DNA of 64,000 nucleotides from Bromus sterilis (lineage: Eukaryota; Streptophyta; Magnoliopsida; Poales; Poaceae): contig OX465600.1 of assembly GCA_950022295.1 (NCBI GenBank), positions 236,799,782 to 236,863,781 of the forward strand, given 5' to 3'. The notes under the pieces are model-generated. The model searched no databases. It was not told where the DNA came from and saw only the letters and a list, made by a program, of their open reading frames with translations. Of the stretch, positions 33,970 to 45,924 are shown in pieces. Made by a program: the position numbers and the translations under genes. The stretch's first letter is position 1; every line of letters starts with the position of its first letter.

Positions 33970-36900
33970 GAGATAGTCTTCGCGGGTAAGAATAACCCAA
34001 TTTACTGATTCGACACAAGGGGAGCCAAAGAATACTTATAAGCTTTAGCTGTTGAGTTGTCAATTCAACCACACCTGAAAAAGCACTAGACAAGATATTT
34101 AGTAGCAACGGTGTGTTGACGGGTGTAGCCTTATAGACTTCCCCAATCACCAACACCACAAAGTAGTAACAAACTAGTAGCAGCAGTGATGAGAGCAATA
34201 GTAACAACGAAGGCAATAAAGATGAAAGATGGACCGGGGTTCAAGGTTTCACTAGTGGTAACTCTCCAAGCAAAAAGAACAAGGTGTTGGTTGAACAAAT
34301 TACAGTTGGGAAATTGAAAAAATTGCACAAACTCTAGCCAAAGAACAAACTAGAGAAATCCTAGTCTAAGAACCAAACGTAGGCATGTGTTCCGTATGTA
34401 GTTGTACGTGCTTGCAATAAGAACTTGCACAACATCTATTGTCCTACCGTCCCGCTACGAACGGGGCCAAAGGGAACTTACGGAGATTAAGGTGCTCCTG
34501 TCAAAGAGCACCGGAACAAAGCATTAGCACTCTATGAACACATGCGATCCTTAAATTATAGCCCATCCCCTTTGGTGTCCCAAGCTGTCACCATTGGGAT
34601 CGCCGGTTCCGGACTATAATAGGTGCATACAACCGTAAATAAGATATAGAACAAGAATTATAATCATGCAACCATAACGTGCTCAGATCTGAAATCATGC
34701 TACTCGTGCACTAGTAACAAGCATTAAGAACAACAAAATTGCAGCAACAATAATTCATAAATATCTTAGGACTGAACAAGGTAACAATTCATCGGATGCC
34801 AACAAACACAACACGAATTACATCATATGGATCTCAATCATGTGGGGAAGCTCATGAGAACTTTGTATTTGAAGATCAAGGGGGAGAAGATGTAACAGCC
34901 CAGTTTTCACAAAATTAATTTTTTTTGTTTTCGGTGTGAATTGGTCGATTGTCTGATATGTTTGCGGTGTTTGCATACCCGATTTATCGATCGGCGATTA
35001 TTTTCCCCTCTCTTATCTCGTATCGGACGGAGACCGACCCTTGCCACCCTGACACTCGACCTTTGCGACACCGGGTTTCACCCGATCACCGTCGCGAAAA
35101 CCGCACGAGACCAGCCGCAGCCAACGGAACGAAAACCCCGTTTAATAATTAAACGGCATATTTTTATAGCACGCCGAAAAGTGTTTTTGGAACGGTTCCA
35201 GCGCCAGGTGAACGCCTCCGGCTCGACGCACCGATCGCGCAGTTCGAAGTTTTACCCAAATCGGAGGTACTGCGGACCCCGTCGGTCAGAAACGTGAGCA
35301 CCGTGCGCGCGAGAGAAAAACCGGAGATGTTTTTGCAAACTGCCAGCCACCGGGGCTATATAAAGACCACCACACTCCCACCCATTTCTAGGGTTTCCCT
35401 ATTCAAAATTTGCAGCCACCCCCCTCCACTTTGCCCAGTTTTGCCTCCCAGATCCCCAGATCCCGAAAATTTTGCTCCATGGCAATTTTGGACCGTCGGA
35501 TCGCAGATCGGAGGGCTACGGGCGCGCCACGTAGCCCCTTCTCGCTCCTCCAACTCCCCCCACCGTGCAGCCGTGGAGGCGAGGCCGCCGCCTCCGCATC
35601 CGGCGAGCCGCCGGCCAGGACGCAGCAGCCCCGCGCCTCCCTCTCCTCATGCACCTTCCTCTTCTCCTCCCCTCTTCTCACCCGCTTCCTCTCCCTCGCA
35701 GGCCACCTCCCCGCCGGAGCCATGGAGCTCGTCGTGCAGCGCCATGGCCATGGGCCACCCGGACCAAGGACGGCCGCTGCGCCCTCCCTCCGTCGCCCTG
35801 GAAGGCCGCCGGCGCCACCTTCCTCCGCATCCGCGGCCGCCGCCTGCCCCTGCTCCGCTCCGCCCGCCGCTAGTGGCCGGCCGGCGAGCCGAGCCACCAA
35901 CTGCCGCCTCCACCGCTCGATCCAGGCGGGATCGGAGCCCTGCCTCCAATCGTCGCTGGAGACCCACCTGGGCCGGCCCAGATCCGCCAAGCCAGGCTGC
36001 CAGCCCGAGCAGGCCTCGCCAGCCTTCAGGCCAGATGGGCTGAGCCCATGGGTGGGAGCCCGAACCTTTTTTTTTCTCGTGTCTTTTTCTTTTTCCAAAT
36101 TATTGCTAATTCATGTGCATTTTGCTGCTGATTCGATTCCGCGTTGACGATAGCAAGCGATCCGTAGCCCGGATGACTTCGCGCCCAAAAGACGAATTGT
36201 TTAGAATTGCGTGCTCTAGCTTTCATCTTTTGTGAGCATTTGCATTTGAGCTCATCTTGATTGTGTAATTGTGTGCTGAACAGGGCATCAGGCCGTTAAA
36301 CTGCTACAAATTCCTGTTATGTGCTGCTGTTATTATTTTGTTGCAACTTTGCATGATGATTGTAACAAATCCATGAGGCCTATTGCATTGATTCTTTCTC
36401 CTATGTGTTAAGCATCATGTGTACTTCAATTCCATGCTTTAACTTGTCATGTTTGGGTGCTCTAGCTATATTAAATCTTGCTCCAAAGTAGCTATCCTGA
36501 TGTTATTGTGCTGCTATTGCTGAAACTGTTATTTTGTTGCAACTTCGGTCGACGAGTGTGTCGCGACCGTTTATCGGAATTGAGTGATTCCAATTGCATA
36601 TTGTTAAGCATCATGTCTACTTTCATACCATGTATTTCATTGCCATGATATGCTTGCTGGTCATATAGATATTTAGCTCCAAAGTTGCTATGCTGCTGTT
36701 TTTGACAGCCACCTCTGTTTTTCTCTAAGTCTGTTACTTTGCAATGCCATGTTGTTTGCTTAATATCTTTTGATCTATGATGCCTATTTGCATGATTCTT
36801 TTGCCATGCCTTCCCTGTCATGTCTAGTTTAATTTCATATTATTTGTGATCATGTTTGCATTCATTATCCTGTTTATGCATTGTTCTAAACTGTGCTTCG

Positions 36901-38345
36901 TGATGTTGGCAGTTTGTGCCCGTAACTTGTTTTGCTTGTATCTTTTTAACCGTAACTCCGTTTGGGGTGTTCTTTATATGTAACTTGATTAGTTTTTCGT
37001 GTACTTTGTGTTTATGCTATTTTTTGCTGCTGTTAACCAACCTAAAATATGGTTTAGGACAGAAAAGTACCAAATCTTTAATCATCGTGCGGCACTTAGT
37101 GGTATGCCATGTTTAGGTTGTGCCTCACTTAAATTGACTAGCATAGATAGTTTACTTTGTGCTTCACCTCTTGACCTGTTTGTGTGTTATGCCATGCTTT
37201 CTTGAGTTGCCATGTTAATAACCATTGTTTGGTCACCTGTAGCTAAACAACTTGAACCGCCGTAAACGTGCGGTATTCGTCGTGTGTGACCGATACCCCA
37301 CTTAAATTGTTAGCAACCGCTCTCGACGGTAGGTGCGATGTTTAGTGTTGCCTTCTTGTTGATGCTTGCTCGTGTTTGCCTCGTAGTAATAGAGTTCTTG
37401 CTCGTTGATTGCTTGCCAGTGTTTTCGTCTTGTGTGCTTCCACGGGTACCTCTCGGAGACGATGCGAGCTTGCGATCAACTACACCTTCGGAACCCGACT
37501 TATCAATAGGCAAGGACTATACATTACTTATGATCCATTCTATTTCAACCAGCGGTTTGCATGCTAGTCTAGGCTAGGTTCGATGTTTGATCCTACCACA
37601 TGTTTACAGCCTCTTTCAAACCGATACAGCCATGTCCCTTCCCAGCAAACCTTGTACTGCTATGTTACTATTACTCGTTGCTCAGCCCCTGCTTAGTATG
37701 CATGCTTAGGATGCTACGATGTTACCCTGTTACTCCTGGGTTTGGGATATCACATTATTATTATTGTTGTTGTTGATGATATCATTATTATAATGTTGAC
37801 TATATTCGACGAAGGATGGAAGGTCTAGGCTATCCCGCCCCGACGCTTTGTTCCATTCGAGTCACCTAGGATCCGAGTTCCGGGTATTGGTTTTAAGACT
37901 GAGCCTGCCTAATCGCGTGTGGGATTTTATGGGATCCCCTCTTCTTACCTACCTAGCTTCAAACATTTCTAGTGGTGGCCCAAGCTGATTTACCATTTGA
38001 AACCGTGTGTGTGCTGGTCAGCTTCCAGTAGTTTTAAAACAACTCGGGCCAGCGGAGACTTAGTTCCTTTGTTGGTCCACACTTGGTGAGCTAGGGAAGT
38101 CCCCTGTTATATAGGCGAGACTAAACCCGACCTTGGCCATACGGAAGAGTCCGATCCGAGAGCGTGGCCAGCTTTTGGATTGGGTGTCGACTCCCCGGGG
38201 GCCACCCAGATTTGTTTGTTGTTAGTTAGAGGGACCTGTCGTTTCGGATCTCTTGGAACTAAATCATAAAATGGTTGCCTATAATGGGTAGCAACTGAGA
38301 GAGATGGGCGAGCATGCGACGCCTCGTAATGGGCAGTTGGTACAC

Positions 38346-38385
38346 CCCTGCAGGGTTAAATCTTTTCGAGAAGCCGTGTCCACGG
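38346..38385 (+). other. Palindrome triplet in E
   Basis: CCCTGCAGGG (38346-38355), CTTTTCGAGAAG (38362-38373, one G.U-type pair) and CCGTG-TC-CACGG (38374-38385). Order and spacing match G, and most arm differences from G are paired. Confidence 0.7.
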
Positions 38386-38747
38386 TTATGGACGACTTGA
38401 GACCTACTCCTTGTTCATAGACAACAACTGCTGAGATAATCTTAACATAACTTGATCAACGTGTGTGTGTGCCTTGACTGCTTCTTCTTTGTCGGGATGC
38501 GAAGAGGAGGACAAGGATAGGATAGGTGTTATGTTTGCGTATGTAGGTGGATAGCAGACTTGTTGGAGGCGATTCCTCATCGAATGCTTGGCTTCTTATC
38601 TTACTCTCTAGATCGTTAGCCACTTCATAAATGCTAGTGCGGTAGCAACCTCACCACTTACCCCATCCTTACCGTAAACTACTAGTTGTCCAAGAATGAC
38701 GAGTGATGAAGTCCTTGATGGGTCAGATGACCACTACAGTTGGATGC

Positions 38748-38765
38748 TGAGTACCTATGTACTCA
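38748..38765 (+). other. TGAGTAC hairpin in E
   Basis: TGAGTAC-CTAT-GTACTCA, the same 7-bp stem as in G with a shorter loop, followed by the acceptor-like CTCTTTTCAG. Confidence 0.6.
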
Positions 38766-40004
38766 TGATACTACCCCCAAACTCTTTTCAGGGTTCTTGA
38801 TCGACAACAGGTATGGTGACCGACGTTTCACGTGGAGACTCGACGACGACTAGATAGGCGGATCCCGGTGGAGGGTCTGGACCCGTGTGGTTATGGGAAT
38901 CGATGTTTTTCTCTTTGCCACTAGGCATTTGCTTGTAGTCTGTACCCAGACATGTATCTTCCGCTGTTGTATTGTATTTGAGGCAGTTGTATGCCGATTG
39001 TATGAGATGTTGTATCCTTGTATCTGTAATATTGTGATATCATGTTGGAAATTCGGGGCATATGGCTTTGTCATATGTCGCGGTGGGACCGATATGTGCT
39101 TCGTCCCCGGATCTGGGTGAAAACACCTAGATCTGGAACAGTATCGCATATCGGGCCTTACAGAAGATACCAACAAGCTACCGCCAAGAACCCGTAGTCC
39201 AAGGAGGAACTACTCACGATCCATCATGGGGTGAAGAAGAGTTGATGAAGATAGCCCCGGGGGCCAAGGACCTCTCCGGCAGGGTGCCGGAGCAGGATCC
39301 TAGTGACCCCCAAAGCTAGGTTTCGATGGCGGCGGAGATCGGGAGCGCTTCTGGAGAAAAGGTTTGGATATATCGGGTTTGTAACGACCCAATTCACACA
39401 GAATTGAAGTCTCTATGCTCAAGTGCCAGTCCCTGGATCGAACTCGCTGGCACACACAGTATTATAGATGTATATCAAAGTACAAGTGCATCATTATTAC
39501 AACGTATGATCCAGAGTAAATAAATAACAAGTTGCATAGCTCAAGGCTAGCTTATTCAATGTAAATTTAGCGGAAGCAAAAACAAATAACATGGAGTCCC
39601 ATCAACAGCCACATGCGAACATGCTGAGTGTAGACTCGCAACCCCTAAACGCACCTTACTGATCGTCTGAAAAACCTGCAACACCGAAGGTTACAGCCCG
39701 ACAACGGCTCAGTACATCTGATTTGTACGACAAGTGACACGAAACAGTTTATATAAAGGACCTACAACTACATGCAAGGTAAGTCAAAGAAAAGGCTTAT
39801 GGTTTAGTTTTGCAGAAAGGCAATTTTCTCCTAAACTAAACTAGTCAAAATTTTAAGTTGAACTTACTACTAAAGATTGAACTGGGCACACCAGTCTCAA
39901 TCCACACCCTTTATTAAAATCTTGCCCACTCAAATTATTAAGGTGGTTCATCTGTCAAGATCCTCCAGTAACAGTAATGTCTAGTAGCTCAAGGATGTCC
40001 ATAA

Positions 40005-40046
40005 CCGGGGACATGGCTAATCATGATTAGTTTATACTCTGCAGAG
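40005..40046 (-). other. Palindrome triplet in F
   Basis: On the minus strand: CTCTGCAGAG (40046-40037), the 14-bp palindrome CTAATCATGATTAG (40030-40017) and CCATG-TC-CCCGG (40016-40005). The third has lost two pairs. Order and adjacency match G and E. Confidence 0.65.
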
Positions 40047-41970
40047 GTTAGTACACTTTCCCCGCTGGACTCAACCCGAAGATTGAGACGAAGTCTTTCA
40101 GAAGAGGTCACCTACCCCCAATGGCAAGCCGGTACCACCTATCACATCTACATCTTCTAGCATTGTACGGGAGAGGCTTCCTACATCATACTCAACTAAG
40201 CCAGAGCCCATATGGCCAGCGGCTATACATGTAAGCTCCTAGTCACCAAGTATGTCTGATCTTTTTGAGCCTGGACGGCGCCCACTACGTCAGAGGGTAC
40301 TCGGCATGACGTATTCTCGACCACCAAACCAACCATTAGGGGTACAACCTGGTCTCGTCCTTAGATAAGGAAATGAGCCCCCAGGAAGCACTCCCTGCCC
40401 GTCCAGAAGTGATTTCTAGTTATTAAACAGTTGCTACACCAATTATTAAATAGCTCACAAGCACTCCATGAATTTGCACAACCCAAACCACGTCTACAAA
40501 GCATAGCAACAAAGCAACAACACGGCTAGGTTGATCTACGGTAGACAAGTCAAAACATGTGGCTATCCTAACTGGTTTTGCAGCAACAGTATAATAAACT
40601 ACCTATCATGCAATAGAGTGATATTCCTTAACATAATGCATATAGAAAATATAGGTATGAGTATGGTCAAAGTATCACTTGCCTTATACTTTCGATGAAG
40701 ATCTTCGCTCTCACGTTCCAGTCAACTCTACTCGTCACACTCCGAGCAATCTATCGTCAACGAAAGAACTCAATAAGCAATCACACCACAAGGACAAAAC
40801 ATAGGATCAACAAAACAATCACTAAAGTTTTAGCAACAAAACAAAAGGTTTTGAAATGCAACGGTGTGGATGTGCTCGAAGGTGATCGGTGGAAGTGAAC
40901 TAGAGAGAGTCAACGGATAAAGAGTTGTCGATACAAGATTATAATCAAGGCATTATGAAATCAAGGTAGAGATCATAGCAATACGAATGGTATGTCGATA
41001 TTGCCGATAAGATGTCTCATATGATCCAATATGCAAAAAGGATCACGTGAAACGGAATACTACAACGCAGGTCATAGCAATTGCAACATGGAACTGAATT
41101 TGAATTTTAACAGATCAATAAACTTGTGAATTTTTGTGTACACATGATATAAACAGAAAGTACATGGAACGAGTGATCCAACGCAAAAAGAAACGGCGCA
41201 AACGGGCGCACCGGTAAAAAGTTACGGCTGCCGGAAGTTCAAATGTGGATCAGCTTGGGATCAAAATTTAGAAACTTCACACTTCTGTAACACTTGCAAC
41301 ACTGGCTAGAGAATTTCTACACGGTTGCAACGCAACTGGAATCGCCCAATTCCGAGTTACGGTTAAAAAGTAGTCGCGAAAACGGTTTCGGGTGAAAAAC
41401 GGGGGTACCGGGGTGTTCCACTGTAAAAAGGACCCGTACATAAATAAAAGTTTTACGAAAAACGTGATCGGGTCCCCGGGCGGTTTGGATCCAGATCTGG
41501 AATTTTTTTTTTCGAAACGTTTTTTTTTTCTTCTAGCTTCTTCTTCCACGGGCAGTACGCACGGGCACGGGACAGCCATGGAGCCATGGCTCGGCTGTGA
41601 GCTCCGGCTTCGGCCCACAGCGGCCATGAGCGGCCGGCGGGCGGCGGCCGGGCGCGGCACGGCACGACAGCCGGGCGGACGCGCGGCCGTGGCGCGGGGC
41701 GCACGGGCCAGGCGGCGAGCGGCGGCGGCCAGTGGGGCGGCGGCGCGGCGGGCTAGGGCGGCGGGGTGCTCCGGCGAAGCGGGGACGGCGGCGGCTCGCG
41801 AAGATTACCTGGAAAAAACGCAAAAAAACGCACTCCGGCGAAAAATCCGGCGATGCTCCGACGAGATTCCGGCGAACTCCGGCGATGACGTCGGCGACGG
41901 CGGGTCCCGCGGATTAGTTTAGAGCTAACCCTAAAACGCTAAGCAAAAATAAACTTAGCCCTACTCGGGG

Positions 41971-41980
41971 CTATTTATAG
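41971..41980 (-). promoter_or_regulatory. TATA box of F
   Basis: CTATAAATAG on the minus strand, followed by the GC-rich segment toward 41520. Confidence 0.6.
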
Positions 41981-44205
41981 CCAGCCCCTAATCCTTTTTT
42001 TTGTAAATCCGAGATAAATACAAAATCGGTCTGCGGAAAAAACCCAGAGCAGGCCCGTTAGGCCCAAAACAATATTAGAAAAATCACGGAAATTTATTTT
42101 AAAATTCTGTCTTCGCCAATATTTTTAAAATAATAAAATTGAATTTTTGGCTTGACCAAAATTATAAAATAAAATAAAAACTTTGCAACTTATTTTTAAA
42201 TATTTTTAAATACTTTTCTGGCATTTTAAAAATACCGAAAACTCCGAAAATTGATTTACAAACTTTTCCGGAGCATAAATAAATTCCCAAAAATATTTTT
42301 AGAAAAATATTTATAACTCCAAAGTAAAATTAAAAAGTCTCCAAAAATATTTTGAACTATTTTTCAACAAATTAAAATGGGGATAAGTCCGTTTATATCC
42401 TCTCCAGCGAACTGCCATGTGTTGAAAAATATTTTGAATATTCAAAAGAATTCCAATAAATATTTAAAACCTTTTCCAAACTTTTAATATGTTGAAGGAG
42501 TCATATTACCTTCTCTCATTTTATTTTGTTGGTTTTGTTTTTAAATAATAAACTCCAAAACGCCAACGGTGAATATTAGGGAAAGTCATTTTATTCCCTC
42601 TCTCTTTAATATTCCTTTCAACACCAAAAGTTTTTTTTTAAATTCCAGAGACAATCAAACACATCAGGCAAACAATCAATATCTATTTAATTTTATTAAC
42701 ATTCCAAAATTCGAAGAATTTTGGGATGTTACAGGGTTTTTGCGTCATGGGAGATTTTATAGGCAAAGGGGGAGTCTGAGGCGGTGCCAAGGTCGCCCAG
42801 GCGGCTACCACGCGCGGGTGGGCCCTGGCCGCACCGGGAGGGCGCCTGGGGTCCTGGGGCCACCTCCTGGCTCCGTCCTCTGGCTGGAGGACTCTTCCGA
42901 TGTAGATATTTTTTGGTAATTTTTTGGGAATTTTCTGAGCAACTTCATTTTGGACTTTTTTCTGCATTGCAAAGACAAAACAGACAAAAACTGGCACTGG
43001 GCTCTATATTAGTAGGTTAGTCCAATAAATGATTCAAAAGCATGGCAAAAATATGTAGCAATGACACAAAAAGGGCATGGAACGAGCAAAAATTATAGAT
43101 ACGTTTGAGAAGTATCAGCATCCCAAGCTTAATTGCTGCTCGTCCTCGAGTAGGTAAATGATAAAAGGATAATTTTTTATGTGACATGCAACTTAGGAGT
43201 AAAGGCAATCAATCTAATGTAATAAAGATACATAATCCAAAGACAAAGTGATATAAAGCAATAGTCTATAGTTGATATTAAGCAAGCAATGGAGAATATA
43301 TAACCAATTGAACTCTTGCTGTCCGTGAATAGAATGTCTCAGTCGGGGTCCCCGTGCCAAGAGTGGGGATGGTTTAGATCATAAAAATATTGAATAGTTG
43401 TTGAGAACTCAATCTACTAAATTTCACACATGGTCCCTTTGGAATCTTATTTTGACTCGTCCCGAGACCACTAGTCAGGTACCAGTCAAATTGGTCCTCT
43501 CCCTTTCGACTTTGAGCACTCATGCAATGGATGAGCGCGAGCAAGATACGTTGGCACTTAGGATGGCAAATAGAATAAATGAGGGGGATAGGAAGTCAAG
43601 AAGTGAGAAAGGCTCACACCAATGAGGACAATCATAGGAAGGATAAAGCCAAATGATAGATATGGTGTGAGCAGTAGGGATTGCCATGCAACATGCAGAT
43701 GCACAAGAGCTATAAGTGTATGAAAGCCCTCCAATGGAACTAGTGGGGGTGCATCCAACTTTCTTTCTCATGAAGACCTAGAGCTCTTTTGAGGAGGCTC
43801 ATCCTTGGAATATGCAAGCCAAATTCTATAGTGTATAGATCCCCACATAGTTATATAAGAATGATATGAAAACTCTCTATGAAGCACGGGTGCTACTTTG
43901 AAGAAAAATGTGGACTAAAGGATAGTAGTGCTGCCCCCTCTCTCTTTTTTATTCTTTTTTCTTTTTCACCTTTTTTGTATTATTTTTTTGTTTTTGGGTG
44001 GCCTCCATGGCTCTTTATTCTCTCTCTCTCTTTTTTTCGTCCACTTAGGGATCTTTTATTCCTTTCCTCACTGTAGGGGAAACACTCTATAAGAACATCA
44101 ACACACTTTTATTTACTTACACCTCTGAATCAAAAAGTAATGACTCTATAGGAATGCCCCTTCCAGTGTAGCAGCAAGGCAATATGACAATGAAGGATAA
44201 GTCAT

Positions 44206-44646
44206 ATGAACATGAAGAACGATGGATGTTGCATGGCAATATATCTCGGAAAGGTTATGCAAAATGCCTTGATAGGTAGGTATGGTGGATGTTTTGAGGA
44301 AGATATAAGGAGGTTTATGTATGACAGAGCGTATCATGCCAAGGGTTTGGATGCACCGGCGAAGTTTGCACCATCTCCCACGAGAAGGGAAATGCACGGT
44401 ACCGAAGAGGCTAGCAAAATATGGGAAGGTGGAAGTGCCAACAATCGAATACTCGCATTAGTCCGAAGAACTCATGCATTTATTATCATTAACTCTCTAA
44501 CTAGTCAGGAGATTCACAAAGAGACAAGTACCCCGAGGAGGAGTGTATGGGGGTTTGGTTATCCTTGCGCATCCTCGACCCATGGTACGTGGTGGTACTC
44601 TATATATTCCAACCCCGCAGAGATTAGTGATCCTTTTAGTAGCTAG
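44206..44646 (+). CDS. Antisense ORF in the Athila-type 3' region (D copy, 146 aa)
   Basis: Antisense to D, this is the longest of four homologous frames. It holds NALIGRYGGCFEE, YDRAYHAKGLDAPAKF, MHGTEEASKIWEGGSANNRI, RRTHAFIIINS and RRSVWGFGYPCASSTHGT. The shared part runs from about residue 20 to 127; the rest differs from A3. No domain, signal peptide or membrane segment is apparent. The frame might be translated from an antisense transcript, or be a relic. I see no decisive start-site context. Confidence 0.45.
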   Translation: MNMKNDGCCMAIYLGKVMQNALIGRYGGCFEEDIRRFMYDRAYHAKGLDAPAKFAPSPTRREMHGTEEASKIWEGGSANNRILALVRRTHAFIIINSLTSQEIHKETSTPRRSVWGFGYPCASSTHGTWWYSIYSNPAEISDPFSS

Positions 44647-45890
44647 AGTTATCAATTATTTTTTTAGTTCTCGAAAATGAGGCACTGTTAGCCAAGATGC
44701 GACACCTATCACTAATGGGTGCAAGCTCAATTGCATAAACATTCATCATTACTCAATCAATACCTCAAAACTATTGCAAGATATCCTAAGCTAGACCTAG
44801 TGATCTAGATTACCTATACACCACATATAAAACATACCATGAGACATATAAACCAATGCAACATAAATAACTCTCTAAACAAATATAAGTGAAGCATGAG
44901 ATTTCTATACTTTCTACAAAAGAAATTAAATCCTCTGAAACAAGATCTAAGTGAAGAACCAGAGCTAGCAAAACAGGTAGTAGATAAATTTAACACTCAA
45001 CAGATATAAGTGAAGCTCTAGAGTGTTCTATGATAAAGTGGAGCGTGTATCTCTCCCAATCAAGCATGGTAGGGTCCTACATTGTAATGACCAGAAAACA
45101 AAACTAAACAAAACTAAAAAGGAAATAAAGAGCAAGACGCTCCAAACATAGCACATAACGCATGAAGTGATAAAAATATAGTGGGACAAAGGACGAACTG
45201 ATAATTGTTGATGGAGAAGGGGATGGATGGGAGAATCTCCAAGCTTAGACGCTTGAGTCTCCTTGATTATTTCTTGGGGATGCATGGGGGCATCCCCAAG
45301 CTTGAGCGTTTGACACTCCTGAATCTTCTTTTATCATCTTCTCTCGCACACTTGAAAACTCCCTTCATACATAACTCATCATAATCTGATTAGCGAGGTT
45401 AGTACCCATAATAAAATATATTTTTCTCTACTGGAAAAAAGGATATTCTTGAAGAGCTACTGTTTATCAAGATTGCCAAAAAGTTTTTGCAAAGAAAAAG
45501 AAGCTTAAGGTTTGCAAAACGAAGAAAAGGAAAAACAGGACAGAATATGTGAAAAACAGACCAACAGGTAGTAAAGAATTTTTTAGGGATACTTCTGCAA
45601 CTCAAATAAAAAAACTCAGAACATACGAAAGTTCCGTGATTGTATAGAGCACGCTGTGTAAGAATTTCAGCTCAAAAAGATGAATTGGGATTTTTCTATG
45701 ATTTTTCCCGTCACGAGGACAGAATCTGTTTTCTGGACAGCATGTCACAACTTTCACTTCCCTTGTCATATGAGGCTATAAATGGCACAAAGCTTGAAAA
45801 GTATAGATACAATGATGTTGCTAAAGTAGTACGAATCATCAAGACCACTAAAAACAGAAGGAAAACAAAAAGGAAAACCTAAATTCGTTG

Positions 45891-45904
45891 CGGGCTGCCT
45901 CCCG
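45891..45904 (-). other. Post-ORF hairpin CGGG-AGGCAG-CCCG (D)
   Basis: Lies 20 nt past the stop of the D ORF. It is equivalent to TTGGG-AGGCAA-CCCAA in A2, preceded in both by a GCTT-type context. The first stem pair is C-G here and T-A in A2. Confidence 0.6.
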
Positions 45905-45924
45905 AAAGCGTGTCTTTAAAGCTA

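Larger units (their letters stand above)
34891..39163 (+). mobile_element. E: solo LTR of a chromovirus-like family (4,273 bp)
   Basis: Begins TGTAACAGCCC, ends GGGCCTTACA, and has a perfect TSD GAAGA (34886-34890, 39164-39168). There is no internal repeat of the ends, no primer site and no polypurine tract, so it is a single LTR left by recombination. A TATA box, CTATATAAAG, lies at 35356-35365, followed by GC-rich DNA (35430-36060) and AT-rich DNA (36100-37300). The downstream part shares with the G LTR the palindrome triplet and TGAGTAC hairpin, showing distant kinship. Long frames in the GC-rich part have no recognisable domain. Confidence 0.9.
39380..42733 (-). mobile_element. F: solo LTR of a chromovirus-like family (3,354 bp)
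   Basis: Plus-strand ends are TGTAACGACCC and GGATGTTACA, with a perfect TSD GGGTT (39375-39379, 42734-42738). Orientation is minus: the TATA box CTATAAATAG reads on the minus strand (41971-41980) and GC-rich DNA (41520-41930) follows it, as in E. No primer site, polypurine tract or coding domain is present. The palindrome triplet at 40005-40046 links it to E and G. Confidence 0.9.
24054..43120 (-). mobile_element. D: 3' LTR, split into four pieces
   Basis: The LTR pieces are 24054-24083, 33970-34890, 39164-39379 and 42734-43120, split by C, E and F. Joined, they match the middle LTR at 47232-50057 (without H). The minus-strand TATA box CCTATAAAAT lies in the piece starting at 42734. Confidence 0.9.

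Noticed and set aside
35294..36043. Long frames in GC-rich DNA of E (also 5930-6400 and 15904-16476 in the G LTRs, 41392-41922 in F)
   Set aside because: Open in several frames on both strands, proline/arginine-rich from base composition, inside LTRs, and without a domain.
34891..39163. E (and F) as complete non-coding retrotransposons
   Set aside because: No duplicated ends, primer site or polypurine tract inside; LTR-type features run over the whole length.
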